Origin: an uncultured Acidobacteriota bacterium | GTDB taxonomy: Bacteria > Acidobacteriota > Blastocatellia > Pyrinomonadales > Pyrinomonadaceae | NCBI GenBank assembly: GCA_937871585.1 | Contig: CALMPJ010000060.1 | Span: 1 to 39,986, forward strand | DNA: 39,986 nt | Direction of reading: 5' to 3' | Notes under the pieces: generated by a model | What the model was told of the DNA's origin: nothing | Database searches by the model: none | The model's input: only the letters and a program-made list of their open reading frames with translations | In this document: positions 25,615 to 34,284 of the stretch, one piece after another | How positions within the stretch are numbered: position 1 is the stretch's first letter | Layout of the letters: every line of letters starts with the position of its first letter | Program-made: the position numbers and the translations under genes

Positions 25615-26187
25615 ATGCCGGAAAACTCGGAAAAGACTTTGGGGCTGACACAAATTCCCCCAGAAACATTCGAACACGACCTTCGAGTCAACGAAAAGTA
25701 TCAGTCATTTTCGCGAGAGATGCTTCGACTCTCAATCGCCGGGATTGGCACAATTGGCTTGGTTGTCTTCTCAAAGGCTGATTCGTCTTTTCTGAAAGTT
25801 TCGAGATATCAGGTTATAACGTTCTTCGGACTACTGTTGTTTTTATCAGCTATTTCCTTTTTGCTTTCCATGGCTTTCTCTCTCGTTCACTTATACGTCA
25901 GTGCGGACGCAGAGGCATTTCATCTTCGATTTTTGAGAATGCAAATAACGATTCCAAAAGTCGCACAGCCAGACAATATACGTGGCATAAGTGGTTTTTC
26001 AGATTATTGGCTAAATGACGAAACATACTCGAAGTTGACTTCTCTTAACGATAAAGCGTGGAAAGAACGGGAAGTAAGAAACTATCTGATGAAACTAGCG
26101 GGACGGGTTTTGTTTTGGGCAGCATTCAGTCTTGGAGCAGGCGGTTTGTTTTTTGTACTTTCGATGATTGTCCTTATCCTTAATTGA
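25615..26187 (+). CDS. Small integral membrane protein of unknown function
   Basis: 190 aa. Not recognised. The N-terminal 40 residues are soluble, followed by hydrophobic segments at about 39-57, 66-92 and 163-189, with a soluble loop between about 95 and 155 containing QPDNIRGISGFSDYWLND. No enzyme motif is seen. Its codon use is visibly more AT-rich and less biased than hisS or murJ, which hints at recent acquisition or weak expression. It follows hisS by 6 bases and precedes the DinB-like gene by 5 bases, so it is probably co-transcribed. Confidence 0.65.
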   Translation: MPENSEKTLGLTQIPPETFEHDLRVNEKYQSFSREMLRLSIAGIGTIGLVVFSKADSSFLKVSRYQVITFFGLLLFLSAISFLLSMAFSLVHLYVSADAEAFHLRFLRMQITIPKVAQPDNIRGISGFSDYWLNDETYSKLTSLNDKAWKEREVRNYLMKLAGRVLFWAAFSLGAGGLFFVLSMIVLILN

Positions 26188-26192
26188 TAGAA

Positions 26193-26807
26193 ATGAATAA
26201 TTCAGTGGTTGCTAATTTTCACGCCGACGCACTGCTATCGTTTCGCAATTACAAAAAAATGGCGGAGCGTGCGGTGGAGCAGGTCTCGGACGAAGAGTTT
26301 TTTGCTCTGATCGATGCGGAATCGAACTCTATCGCATTGATAATTAAGCACATCGCCGGAAATCTGCATTCGCGATGGCGTGATTTTCTGACCACCGACG
26401 GCGAAAAGGCTGATCGGAATCGTGATACCGAATTCGAGATCATCGAAGATTCGCGAGAGGGTTTGATGAACGCTTGGAACGACGGTTGGCAGACGTTGTT
26501 CGACAGTTTAGAGCCTTTGACCCTCGCAGACTTCTCACGAACCATATCGATCCGGGGCGAGCCGCACACCGTCGTCGAGGCCATCAACCGCCAGCTCACG
26601 CATTACAGCTATCACATCGGCCAGATCGCTCTGCTCGCAAAGCATTTCAAATCGAGCGAATGGCGAACCCTTAGCGTACCGAAAAACCGGTCGGCCGAAT
26701 TCAACGAATTTCTCGCAAAGAAACAACTCGACGGCGAGCAAACCGGGGACAGATTCGCCTCAGTTCAAGAATTTTCTCAGGACAAAGAGAAAGGCGAGTC
26801 CGTTTAG
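26193..26807 (+). CDS. DinB-like / DUF1572 family protein
   Basis: 204 aa from ATG 26193 (the TTG at 26184 overlaps the preceding stop and is less likely). It has the four-helix DinB/YfiT-like fold of putative metal-dependent hydrolases or thiol transferases: IIKHIAGNLHSRWRDFLTTDG gives the first histidine and THYSYHIGQIALLAKH the second and third, positions that bind a divalent metal in the family. The substrate is unknown. Its stop codon (26805-26807) lies in the loop of the terminator hairpin, so the last codons form one stem arm. Confidence 0.85.
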   Translation: MNNSVVANFHADALLSFRNYKKMAERAVEQVSDEEFFALIDAESNSIALIIKHIAGNLHSRWRDFLTTDGEKADRNRDTEFEIIEDSREGLMNAWNDGWQTLFDSLEPLTLADFSRTISIRGEPHTVVEAINRQLTHYSYHIGQIALLAKHFKSSEWRTLSVPKNRSAEFNEFLAKKQLDGEQTGDRFASVQEFSQDKEKGESV

Positions 26808-26819
26808 AACTCGCCTTTC
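26789..26819. terminator. Bidirectional terminator between convergent genes
   Basis: Perfect 11-bp stem GAAAGGCGAGT / ACTCGCCTTTC with a 9-base loop, flanked by A-rich and T-rich sequence on both sides. It overlaps the last codons of the DinB-like gene and ends 6 bases from the stop of the convergent small gene. Confidence 0.8.
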
Positions 26820-26825
26820 CGAATG

Positions 26826-27125
26826 TTAGCGGATGTAGCCGTAACTTCTGCCGATACGCTGTCGGCTGACAACATATCGCGTCACGCGGCCGTTCGGGTG
26901 ATATGTTACGCGGACGACCTCACGATATCGAAAGCGACCGATCGTGACGATCCTAGTTTGCGTCACAACTCTCGCTCTTCGCTGACCGACGCGTCTGCCG
27001 GGCTGTCCGACTCTCACACGAATTTGCGGATCGACCGAGTTTGACGACGAAGTCTTAGCTTCGGCCGCGGCCGGTATTATCAACGAAGTACTAGCTATGA
27101 TTGCGGATAGTATAATTTTTTTCAT
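26826..27125 (-). CDS. Small secreted arginine-rich protein
   Basis: 99 aa from the ATG at 27125, preceded by an AAGGGGG-type SD; the frame can be extended upstream but without support. A signal peptide (about 1-23, ending AAAEA) precedes a mature region of about 75 residues with very high arginine content and many valines (RVRVGQPGRRVGQRRARVV, RFRYREVVRVTYHPNGRVTRY). The alternating pattern suggests beta-structure. No family recognised. A basic exported peptide could bind LPS, nucleic acid or the cell wall; this is speculation. Confidence 0.75.
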   Translation of the reverse strand: MKKIILSAIIASTSLIIPAAAEAKTSSSNSVDPQIRVRVGQPGRRVGQRRARVVTQTRIVTIGRFRYREVVRVTYHPNGRVTRYVVSRQRIGRSYGYIR

Positions 27126-27280
27126 GATTTCCCCCTTATTTGCGAAGCATTTATGACAACAGAGTTTTGTTGCCACTAGTACGACGCCTGACGACATGCG
27201 AATGGTTGACCTTTATTTCGCAAAGAAGTGTCAACGAATTGTCAGCGGCAGATGTGGTATTCTGAAAGCCGTCGCTGTTT
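27126..27280. promoter_or_regulatory. Divergent control region between the Arg-rich protein gene and dxr
   Basis: 155 bases without a supported gene. It contains an inverted repeat GTTGAC (27205-27210) / GTCAAC (27230-27235) whose arms give a TTGACC on one strand and TTGACA on the other. Matching -10 boxes at proper spacing are not convincing, so it may be an operator instead of paired promoters. A second small hairpin (CAACA / TGTTG-like) lies near 27153-27170. Confidence 0.4.
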
Positions 27281-28444
27281 ATGAGATCCATTTCCATCCT
27301 TGGCTCAACCGGCTCCATTGGCTGCAACACACTGAAAGTTGTCGAACATCTCGGCGATATTCGCGTCGTTGCGATGGCAGCCGGACGAAATGTTGATGTA
27401 TTTGCCGAGCAAATCGCAAAGTTTCGCCCGGAACTGGTCGCCGTTGCCGACGAAATCGCAGCCGGAGAGCTCGAACAGTGTCTTGGCGGCCACAAGCCGA
27501 AAATAGTTCACGGAGAGGACGGCCTCGTCGCTGTCGCAACGCACGAACAAACTTGCACGCTGGTTTCCGCAACCGTCGGAGCCGTTGGTTTCGTTCCGAC
27601 CCTTCGAGCGATCGAAGCAGGCAAACGCGTCGCACTCGCCAACAAAGAAACGCTCGTGATGGCCGGCGAGTTGATGACCAAAGCCGCCGCCGCATCAGGT
27701 GCCGAGATCTTACCTGTTGATAGCGAACACAACGCGATCCACCAATGTTTACGCGGCGAAAAGCATGCGGAAGTTCGCCGATTGATACTCACGGCGTCCG
27801 GCGGCCCGTTTCGCACGAAATCGAAAGATGAGATCGCAATTGCGACTCGCGAGCAGGCCTTGGCACATCCAAATTGGGACATGGGCGACAAGATCACGAT
27901 CGATTCAGCAACTCTGATGAACAAAGGCCTTGAGGTGATCGAGGCACATTGGCTGTTTGGTTTTGGTGCCGATCAGATCGACGTTATTGTGCATCCGCAG
28001 TCGATCGTTCACTCAATGGTCGAGATGATCGACGGCTCGATCATCGCCCAGCTTGGCGTGACCGATATGAAACATGCCATTCAATACGCGATCACCTATC
28101 CAGATAGAAAACCAAATGTTCTCGAGCCGCTCGATCTTTCATCGCTAAGCCGTCTTGATTTCGAGCCGCCCGATCTCGATAAATTCCCTTGTCTCGCCCT
28201 CGCATTTGACGCCCTGCGAACTGGCGGCACAATGCCTGCGGTACTGAACGCTGCCAACGAGATCGCCGTTAAGTCGTTTCTCGACAACAAAATAGCTTTC
28301 GGCGACATCCCAAATATCGTGCGCGATGTTTGCACCGAACATTCGGCAACGCCCGCCGATTCGCTTGAATCCGTGCTGAACGCTGATAAATGGGCACGCG
28401 AACGCGCTATAATGATCGTTTCGGAATCCGCTGCGGCGGCGTAA
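27281..28444 (+). CDS. dxr: 1-deoxy-D-xylulose 5-phosphate reductoisomerase
   Basis: 387 aa. Converts DXP to MEP with NADPH, the committed step of the MEP isoprenoid pathway. N-terminal dinucleotide-binding SILGSTGSIGCNTL; metal and substrate residues in LPVDSEHNAIHQCL; SGGPFR; and NWDMGDKITIDSATLMNKGLEVIEAHWLF, VHPQSIVHSMVEMIDGS. Length is typical. It begins the dxr-rseP-ispG cluster, with 12 bases to rseP. Confidence 0.97.
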   Translation: MRSISILGSTGSIGCNTLKVVEHLGDIRVVAMAAGRNVDVFAEQIAKFRPELVAVADEIAAGELEQCLGGHKPKIVHGEDGLVAVATHEQTCTLVSATVGAVGFVPTLRAIEAGKRVALANKETLVMAGELMTKAAAASGAEILPVDSEHNAIHQCLRGEKHAEVRRLILTASGGPFRTKSKDEIAIATREQALAHPNWDMGDKITIDSATLMNKGLEVIEAHWLFGFGADQIDVIVHPQSIVHSMVEMIDGSIIAQLGVTDMKHAIQYAITYPDRKPNVLEPLDLSSLSRLDFEPPDLDKFPCLALAFDALRTGGTMPAVLNAANEIAVKSFLDNKIAFGDIPNIVRDVCTEHSATPADSLESVLNADKWARERAIMIVSESAAAA

Positions 28445-28456
28445 GAGTTTTATAAG

Positions 28457-29821
28457 ATGTTAGACATAATAATTGCCATTTTAGCTATTGTTTTCGTCCT
28501 CGGTGTGGCGATCAACATTCATGAATTCGGCCATTTCGCGGTCGCGAAACTGTTCGGAATGCGTGTCGATGCCTACTCATTCTTCGGCCTCGGGCCAAGG
28601 CTGTTCGGGTTCAAGATCGGGCACACTGACTATCGAATTTCGGCGATCCCGCTCGGTGCGTACGTAAAGCTTTACGGCGACGAATCGAACACCGGCCTCG
28701 AAGCCAAAGACGACGAAAGCGAGGTCGTGCCGGAAAGTGAACTTTACGAACTGCGCCCACGCTGGCAGAAGTTCTTCGTTATGCTCGGTGGACCGTTCAT
28801 GAACATCGTGCTCGCACTTGCAATACCGTTTGTAATGGCTTTGAGCTACGGCGTCCCCGTAAATCCTGCGCCGATCGTCGGCAGTGTCGAAGTTGGCGGT
28901 GCCGCAGAAAAGGCCGGCATCAAAGTCGGCGACCGCATCGTTAATTTTAACGGTACAGCTGCACCGTCTTGGGATCGAGTTCTCGATGACGCTTTGCTAA
29001 ATCCTGAAAAGCCGATGCCTGTTGTCGTAGATCGCGATGGCCAACAAGTCTCACTAACGATCACTCCAACGAAAGTCACGCAGAGTGGACAGTCAGCAGG
29101 ATTCCTTGACATGGACGCTGATACAGGTTCCGAGCCCGTTGTTGTCGGCGGCCTAGATCCTGAGTTGCCTGCCGCGACAGATGGGGTAAAGGTCGGCGAT
29201 TGGGTGCTTTCGGTCAATGACCAAACGGTCAAGAACGTACAATCGATGCGAAAAATGATCGCGGATGCGAAGGATCAACCGATCAAACTCGCCATCGACC
29301 GTAACGGCGAAAAGGTTGTGATCAATACCAAAGCCGGACAGAAAGACGGCGAATATCGCATCGGCGTCGCATTCGATCCGACATTGCTAAATCGGCGCGA
29401 AACTGTCGGTGTAGCCGGTGCCGCCGGATTTGCGGTCGATCAGAATCTGCGGATTCTTCGTATGACCGGAGCCGCTCTCGGCCAGGTTGGCACAGGCGAG
29501 CGTTCTGCAAAAGACACAGTATCAGGCCCGATCGGTATCGGCCAAGTGATCGTCAAAACCGTTTTCGCCAGCGGATTCATTGGCCTCGTAGGGCTATTGA
29601 TGGCGATCTCGCTAAGTCTCGGTGTGATGAATCTGCTGCCAATTCCAATGCTCGACGGCGGGCAGATCATGGTTTTAGGAATCGAAAAAGTCCTTTCGTG
29701 GTTTGGGAAAACTCTCTCGATGGTCGCCCGCGAACGGATCCAAATGACCGGCTTCGCGATCGTCTTGCTGCTAATCGTGACGGTTACGTTCTTTGATATT
29801 TCGCGATTTTTCACTAAATGA
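28457..29821 (+). CDS. rseP: RIP metalloprotease RseP (site-2 protease)
   Basis: 454 aa intramembrane zinc protease. Active-site HEFGH at residues 22-26 in the first helix, a region with two PDZ domains (about 120-320: GAAEKAGIKVGDRIVNFNG, DGVKVGDWVLSVNDQTVKN), and the second catalytic motif NLLPIPMLDGG near the C-terminal helices. It cleaves anti-sigma factors or remnant signal peptides in the inner membrane. Its stop overlaps the ispG ATG (ATGA), so it is embedded in an isoprenoid operon, an arrangement common to many bacteria. Confidence 0.96.
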   Translation: MLDIIIAILAIVFVLGVAINIHEFGHFAVAKLFGMRVDAYSFFGLGPRLFGFKIGHTDYRISAIPLGAYVKLYGDESNTGLEAKDDESEVVPESELYELRPRWQKFFVMLGGPFMNIVLALAIPFVMALSYGVPVNPAPIVGSVEVGGAAEKAGIKVGDRIVNFNGTAAPSWDRVLDDALLNPEKPMPVVVDRDGQQVSLTITPTKVTQSGQSAGFLDMDADTGSEPVVVGGLDPELPAATDGVKVGDWVLSVNDQTVKNVQSMRKMIADAKDQPIKLAIDRNGEKVVINTKAGQKDGEYRIGVAFDPTLLNRRETVGVAGAAGFAVDQNLRILRMTGAALGQVGTGERSAKDTVSGPIGIGQVIVKTVFASGFIGLVGLLMAISLSLGVMNLLPIPMLDGGQIMVLGIEKVLSWFGKTLSMVARERIQMTGFAIVLLLIVTVTFFDISRFFTK

Positions 29822-30927
29822 GAAAGCCAACTCGCTCGGTAAAAGTTCGAGACATTCAGATCGGCGGTGGTGCGCCGGTGGCGGTTCAGTCGATGACGAA
29901 GACCGACACGACCGATGTCGACGGCACGCTGAAACAGATCAATGAAATGGTCGAGGCGGGCTGCGAGATCGTCCGTATCGCGGTGCCTGACGACGATGCG
30001 GCGGCGGCAATGTACGAGATCCGCAAACGCACAGATGTGCCGATCGTCGCGGACATTCATTTCCATTACAAGCTAGCTCTGAAAGCTCTCGACGCCGGAA
30101 TCGATAAGCTACGGATCAATCCAGGCAACATAGGCTCGATCGACCGCGTTCGCGAGGTCGTGCGTGCTGCTGAGGCTCGCAAGGTGCCAATTCGAATTGG
30201 AGTCAACGGCGGTTCGCTTGAGAAAGATCTGCTTAAGAAATACGGTTCCGCAACGCCTGAGGCGATGGTCGAAAGCGGCATGCGACACGTTCGCATTCTC
30301 GAAGACCTCGGCTTTTCCGACACTGTTATTTCGCTAAAAGCTTCGGACGCAAACCGCATGGTCGAGGCTTATCGGCTGATGGCAGAGAAGGTCGATTATC
30401 CTTTGCACCTCGGCGTAACTGAAGCAGGCACACCATTTGGCGGTACTATCAAATCCGCGATCGGTCTCGGAATTTTGCTTCACGAAGGTATCGGCGATAC
30501 GATCCGCGTAAGTTTGGCTGCCGAACCTCACGAAGAAGTTCGCGTCGGTTGGGAAATTCTAAAATCGCTTGAACTTCGCAAACGCGGCGTCACGGTTGTC
30601 GCATGCCCGACGTGTGGACGTCTTGATATCGATAATTTTGTTGAGATCGTTACCGAAGTCGAGCGTCGTCTTGCTCACGTCGAAGAACCACTGCATCTTT
30701 CGATCATGGGTTGTGCCGTAAACGGTCCCGGCGAGGCTCACGATTCCCAACTCGGCATTACCTTTGGCCGCAATGTCGGAATGATCTTCAAAGACGGCGT
30801 TCCAATGCGGCGTGTTGCAGGAGCGGACATTGTTGAGGAATTTGTAAAGGAAGTTGAGCTTCTCCGAAAAGAAGGCGGCAGTGCGAAGTCTTTGATCGAA
30901 GAGAAGCCGCTGGTGCAGATCACTTAA
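29818..30927 (+). CDS. ispG: 4-hydroxy-3-methylbut-2-enyl diphosphate synthase (IspG/GcpE)
   Basis: 369 aa. Reductively opens MEcPP to HMBPP, the next-to-last step of the MEP pathway. TIM-barrel N-terminal part with VAVQSMTKTDTTD and VADIHFHYKLAL; C-terminal [4Fe-4S] domain with Cys263 and Cys266 (ACPTCGRLD) and Cys299 (SIMGCAVNGPGEA). The start overlaps rseP; the stop overlaps by 3 bases the stop of the convergent DUF2752 gene. Confidence 0.97.
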   Translation: MRKPTRSVKVRDIQIGGGAPVAVQSMTKTDTTDVDGTLKQINEMVEAGCEIVRIAVPDDDAAAAMYEIRKRTDVPIVADIHFHYKLALKALDAGIDKLRINPGNIGSIDRVREVVRAAEARKVPIRIGVNGGSLEKDLLKKYGSATPEAMVESGMRHVRILEDLGFSDTVISLKASDANRMVEAYRLMAEKVDYPLHLGVTEAGTPFGGTIKSAIGLGILLHEGIGDTIRVSLAAEPHEEVRVGWEILKSLELRKRGVTVVACPTCGRLDIDNFVEIVTEVERRLAHVEEPLHLSIMGCAVNGPGEAHDSQLGITFGRNVGMIFKDGVPMRRVAGADIVEEFVKEVELLRKEGGSAKSLIEEKPLVQIT

Positions 30928-31364
30928 GGAAATAATATCGTCAGCGGCCACGCCGGAATATTTCTTAGAACCCCAAACACGACCAGCACGACCATAAAAG
31001 CGTACATGAATCGCGGGTTCGTCGGCCACATATTCAGGCCTCGGCCTCGGAAAGCGAGCAAAACCAGAGACGCAAACACCCAGCCAAGTATTATTGCCCA
31101 AAAAGGCGTAAAGATGTTGAAGTCGATCGCCGTAATTATGTCGCCGTGGAATAACGCGTGAAATCCGCGAGTCAGGCCGCAGCCGGGACATGCCAGTCCG
31201 GTAAACGCAAACAGCGGACAAACCGGCAAGAACGTAGCTTTCGTCGGCTCGACCGCCGCAACAACTGTCGAACCTCCGGCGAGCAACGCTGCTCCAACGG
31301 CAGCCGAAACACGCGTCGTAGTCGGGGAAATATCGATTGCCGGTATTTTCGCTTCTTCGATCAT
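30924..31364 (-). CDS. DUF2752 membrane protein
   Basis: 146 aa from the ATG at 31364, which overlaps the holB stop as ATGA; a longer frame to 31463 only runs inside holB. Three hydrophobic segments (about 22-38, 85-108 and 117-137) and the DUF2752 signature CPLFAFTGLACPGCGLTRG..HALFHGD. The two cysteines of CPGCG may bind metal or be redox active; the function is unknown. It ends the miaA-side gene cluster and meets ispG tail to tail. Confidence 0.87.
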   Translation of the reverse strand: MIEEAKIPAIDISPTTTRVSAAVGAALLAGGSTVVAAVEPTKATFLPVCPLFAFTGLACPGCGLTRGFHALFHGDIITAIDFNIFTPFWAIILGWVFASLVLLAFRGRGLNMWPTNPRFMYAFMVVLVVFGVLRNIPAWPLTILFP

Positions 31365-32401
31365 TTGCTTGCTGCCATTGTAACAAACAACGCGTCGGTC
31401 GCGACTTTCTTGTTGATGTTCACATTCAATTCGCCGCGAAGTTTCTCGATGCTGTCGATCCACACGGGAATTGCCGACGAAGCCGAAGCTTCGGACAGTC
31501 TGGATAACACGGCGGAATATTCGGTGTTTACGATTGCATTCTGATCGCCGGTTTTGGCTATTCGCCAGATGTCATGGAGCAATGATTCGAGCAGATCGAT
31601 CTCAGATTCGAAGCCGTCTTTGTTCTTCGCATCGTTCATTTCTTCGGAGATCTTGAGCAAGGTTGCTGCGTCTCGGCTGCCGATGGCGTTGTTGACGACG
31701 GTCATCATGCGCTCGCTCCGGCGGCGGTATTCTTCGGCATTGATAGAAACGGCGCGGCCGATGCTTCCGTGTGATAACGCGGCGGCAAGGCGAGCTTCGT
31801 CGTGCGAATATGCGCGTTTCTCGATCAAATGCCGTTCAACATCGGCGCGTTCGATGGGCGAAAATCTGAGTATTTGACAGCGTGATCTGATCGTTTGCAG
31901 CAAGCTGTCAGGTCGTGAAGTGATCAGGAAAATGTGCGATGTGTCGGGCGGTTCTTCGAGAGTTTTTAGTAGCGCATTCGCCGCTGCATCGTTCATTTTA
32001 TCGGCGTCGTCAATGATAAAGAACCGTGATTCAGCTTCGTATGGACGAAAATTGGCTTCGGCCTCAAGGCTTCGGATCGAATCGACGAGGATGTTTCGTT
32101 TATATGGAACTACGGTGCCAACATCGCGGTGACCGCTCCAAATGACTAGCTTATGTGCGTCTTTGTCGTCATCAGCGGGAAACGCGAATTCGCCGACACG
32201 CGTGCAGATCGAACAAACACCGCACGGCTCGCTGTCGGTCGTATCGCGGCAGAGCATCGCGCGAACGGTGGCCAGTGCGAACTGGCGTTTACCGACGCCT
32301 TCGTCGCCCGCGAGAATGAGCGAATTCGGCACCCGACGCCCTGCGACGAATCGCCGAAGCACGTGCTTGATAGCATCATTTCCTATTAGGTCGGCAAACA
32401 T
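31361..32401 (-). CDS. holB: DNA polymerase III delta' subunit
   Basis: 346 aa clamp-loader subunit. AAA+ fold starting MFADLIGNDAIKHVLRRFVAG, degenerate P-loop GDEGVGKR in which the usual Ser/Thr after the lysine is Arg, a zinc-module cysteine set (C..CGVCSIC), FFIIDDADKMNDAAANALLKTLEEPP (Walker B-like) and the SRC sensor (RSRCQIL). A weak or lost ATP site is normal for delta'. The start abuts the tmk stop directly, consistent with the common tmk-holB pairing. Confidence 0.92.
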   Translation of the reverse strand: MFADLIGNDAIKHVLRRFVAGRRVPNSLILAGDEGVGKRQFALATVRAMLCRDTTDSEPCGVCSICTRVGEFAFPADDDKDAHKLVIWSGHRDVGTVVPYKRNILVDSIRSLEAEANFRPYEAESRFFIIDDADKMNDAAANALLKTLEEPPDTSHIFLITSRPDSLLQTIRSRCQILRFSPIERADVERHLIEKRAYSHDEARLAAALSHGSIGRAVSINAEEYRRRSERMMTVVNNAIGSRDAATLLKISEEMNDAKNKDGFESEIDLLESLLHDIWRIAKTGDQNAIVNTEYSAVLSRLSEASASSAIPVWIDSIEKLRGELNVNINKKVATDALFVTMAASK

Positions 32402-33031
32402 TTAGTTCATTCTCTCGCTCAACACCGTTACAACTTTTGAGTAGATATCTTCGATCGAGCCTTCAGCGTCAATGACACAAACTCGTTCAGGTTCGTGTTT
32501 CGCAATGTCAAGATATGCTTCGCGAACGCGCTGATAAAATTCCGCCGTCTCGCTATCCATTCGGTTCGCAGTCGCTCCGGACGACTGTCGTGTGTTCATT
32601 CTTTCCAGTGCAGTAGCAACCGTGATATCGAAGAACAACGTTAGATCGGGCTTCAAACCACCGGTCGCAAGGCCAATTACTTCAGCGATCGTATCGGCAT
32701 CAAAGCCGCGGCCGGCACCTTGATAGGCTGCGGTCGCGTCGGCATATCGATCTGATATTACGACCTTGCGGGCGGCGAGTGACGGTCTAATTAGATGCTC
32801 GACGTGTTGTGCCCTGTCCGCGGCAAATAAAAGCAATTCGGCGAGTGGCGAGACAGTTTCAGTTGTTTCAAGAAAGGCCGAGCGCAGGTGCCGTCCAAGC
32901 GGCGTTCCACCTGGCTCGCAGGTTGTTACGACATCGTGGCCGGCGTTCGTTAAATGATGCTCGATCAGGCGCAGTTGTGTCGATTTGCCGCTGCCGTCAA
33001 TGCCTTCAAACGTTATGAATTTTCCCTTCAA
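32402..33031 (-). CDS. tmk: Thymidylate kinase
   Basis: 209 aa. Phosphorylates dTMP to dTDP. P-loop FEGIDGSGKST (residues 8-18), DRYADATAAYQGAGRG with the DRY/DRx motif, and the E-P-G loop TCEPGGTPLG. Typical length. The ATG overlaps the hfq stop (ATGA) and the stop abuts the holB start. Confidence 0.96.
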   Translation of the reverse strand: MKGKFITFEGIDGSGKSTQLRLIEHHLTNAGHDVVTTCEPGGTPLGRHLRSAFLETTETVSPLAELLLFAADRAQHVEHLIRPSLAARKVVISDRYADATAAYQGAGRGFDADTIAEVIGLATGGLKPDLTLFFDITVATALERMNTRQSSGATANRMDSETAEFYQRVREAYLDIAKHEPERVCVIDAEGSIEDIYSKVVTVLSERMN

Positions 33032-33261
33032 GATTGATGTTCGGAGCCGGGCCGACGCTCCTGCGAGATAGTGGAAACGCCGTGTTTGAACACGAGTACA
33101 TCCGTGCCGCCGACGTCGAGCAAGACCGAAAACTTGTCAAAACTCTTGATGCGACCGGTCATGGTCGAGCCGTGAAGAAGATGGATGACGACCGAGATGC
33201 GTTCGCGGCGAGCCGAATTCAAAAATGCGTCTTGAATGTTCTGTGCAACTGGCTTCTCCAT
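33028..33261 (-). CDS. hfq: RNA chaperone Hfq
   Basis: 77 aa, Sm-like hexameric RNA chaperone for small RNAs. Proximal-face residues in NIQDAFLNSARRERISVVIHLLHG, the Sm1 aspartate in IKSFDKFSVLL and Sm2 motif FKHGVSTI (YKHAISTI in E. coli). The first segment matches the canonical NLQD..FLN. The short C-terminus lacks the long acidic tail of enterobacterial Hfq. It lies downstream of miaA on the same strand, the classic miaA-hfq order, but with its own good promoter. Confidence 0.95.
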   Translation of the reverse strand: MEKPVAQNIQDAFLNSARRERISVVIHLLHGSTMTGRIKSFDKFSVLLDVGGTDVLVFKHGVSTISQERRPGSEHQS

Positions 33262-33294
33262 AATCAGTTCATCTCCACCGGCAATTTTGCAACG

Positions 33295-33322
33295 ATTATA
33301 GCAGAATAATCGCTGCTTTCAA
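33295..33322 (-). promoter_or_regulatory. Strong sigma-70-type promoter for hfq-tmk-holB
   Basis: On the minus strand TTGAAA (33322-33317), a 16-base spacer, and TATAAT (33300-33295). Transcription would begin near 33288, giving a leader of about 27 bases before the hfq ATG. The -10 region is part of a 7-bp inverted repeat (CGATTAT / ATAATCG, 33293-33312). It begins 6 bases after the miaA stop. Confidence 0.65.
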
Positions 33323-33327
33323 CAAAA

Positions 33328-34254
33328 CTAGCCTTTGTGGCCCAAAATCTCGTCCACAAGCCCGTCTCTCATTCCAAATCCGTCGAGCCAAATCGCATCA
33401 GGTTCGCCGCGGAACCATGTAAATTGACGTTTGGCGTAATTGCGAACGTCTTGTTTCGACCGTTCGATCGCCGATTCCAGATCTCGCTCGTCGCGAAGAT
33501 ACTCACAAACGCGACGATAGGCGTGAGCACCGAGAGCGTTCGTATCATCTCTTACGCCCGAATCTCGCAACTGTTTCACTTCGTCGATGAGGCCCTTTGC
33601 GAAATGCTGTTCAGTACGGGCGTTGATCTTTGCGTAAAGTTCGTCACGCGGCGGTGCAAGTACGAACAAGCGTATTCTATCGACAAAATCAGGAGCTTTT
33701 TCACGCTCCGGCTGAATCTCAGACATTCGCTTTCCAGTCTGGTGAAATACCTCAAGTCCACGTATCACGCGTACATGATCGTTCTCTCCGAGTGTGGCGG
33801 CTAGCTGCGGATCGACCTCGACAAGCAACGCGTGCATATGTGCCGCTCCTTTTTCGCGATGAAGTTTGCGGAAATGTTCGCGCAAATCTATATCGGTTGG
33901 AGGACTGTCGAACAGCGGCCGCCGCAGCGTTCGAAGATAAAAACCTGTTCCACCGACAAGGATCGCTGTTTTGCCGCGTGATTCAATGTCCTCAATTACT
34001 GTTACCGCGTCTCGAGCCCAATCGGCGGCAGTGTAGCTGATCGTCGGCTCGACGTAGTTTATGAGGTGATGCCGTACACCGAGCATCTCCTCACGGGTTG
34101 GTTTAGCTGTCGCGATCTCGATGCCTTTGTATATCTGAACGGAATCGAAATTTACAACCTCGCCGTCAACGCTCAGTGCCAACGCGACGCTCAACGCCGT
34201 CTTGCCCGAACAAGTCGGGCCTGAAATTGCATAGATCGGTCGAGACACAGCCAT
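33328..34254 (-). CDS. miaA: tRNA dimethylallyltransferase
   Basis: 308 aa. Adds the isopentenyl group to A37 of tRNAs reading U-starting codons, drawing on the DMAPP made through dxr and ispG nearby. P-loop AISGPTCSGKTALS, DSVQIYKGIEIATAKPT (family DSMQVYRG..TAKP) and GGTGFYLRTL. The C-terminal RQFTWFRGEPDAIWLD is typical. The usual Met of DSMQ is Val here. 66 bases separate it from hfq. Confidence 0.96.
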   Translation of the reverse strand: MAVSRPIYAISGPTCSGKTALSVALALSVDGEVVNFDSVQIYKGIEIATAKPTREEMLGVRHHLINYVEPTISYTAADWARDAVTVIEDIESRGKTAILVGGTGFYLRTLRRPLFDSPPTDIDLREHFRKLHREKGAAHMHALLVEVDPQLAATLGENDHVRVIRGLEVFHQTGKRMSEIQPEREKAPDFVDRIRLFVLAPPRDELYAKINARTEQHFAKGLIDEVKQLRDSGVRDDTNALGAHAYRRVCEYLRDERDLESAIERSKQDVRNYAKRQFTWFRGEPDAIWLDGFGMRDGLVDEILGHKG

Positions 34255-34284
34255 TGTTTGAGGATATCACGCGGGAAGTGGAGG

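Noticed and set aside
30559..31386. 275-codon minus-strand frame across ispG and the DUF2752 gene
   Set aside because: It overlaps two well-supported genes in another frame, with no motif of its own.
31361..32401. Mutated ATPase site in holB as evidence of a pseudogene
   Set aside because: A degenerate P-loop is normal in delta' subunits; the SRC motif and zinc cysteines are intact.
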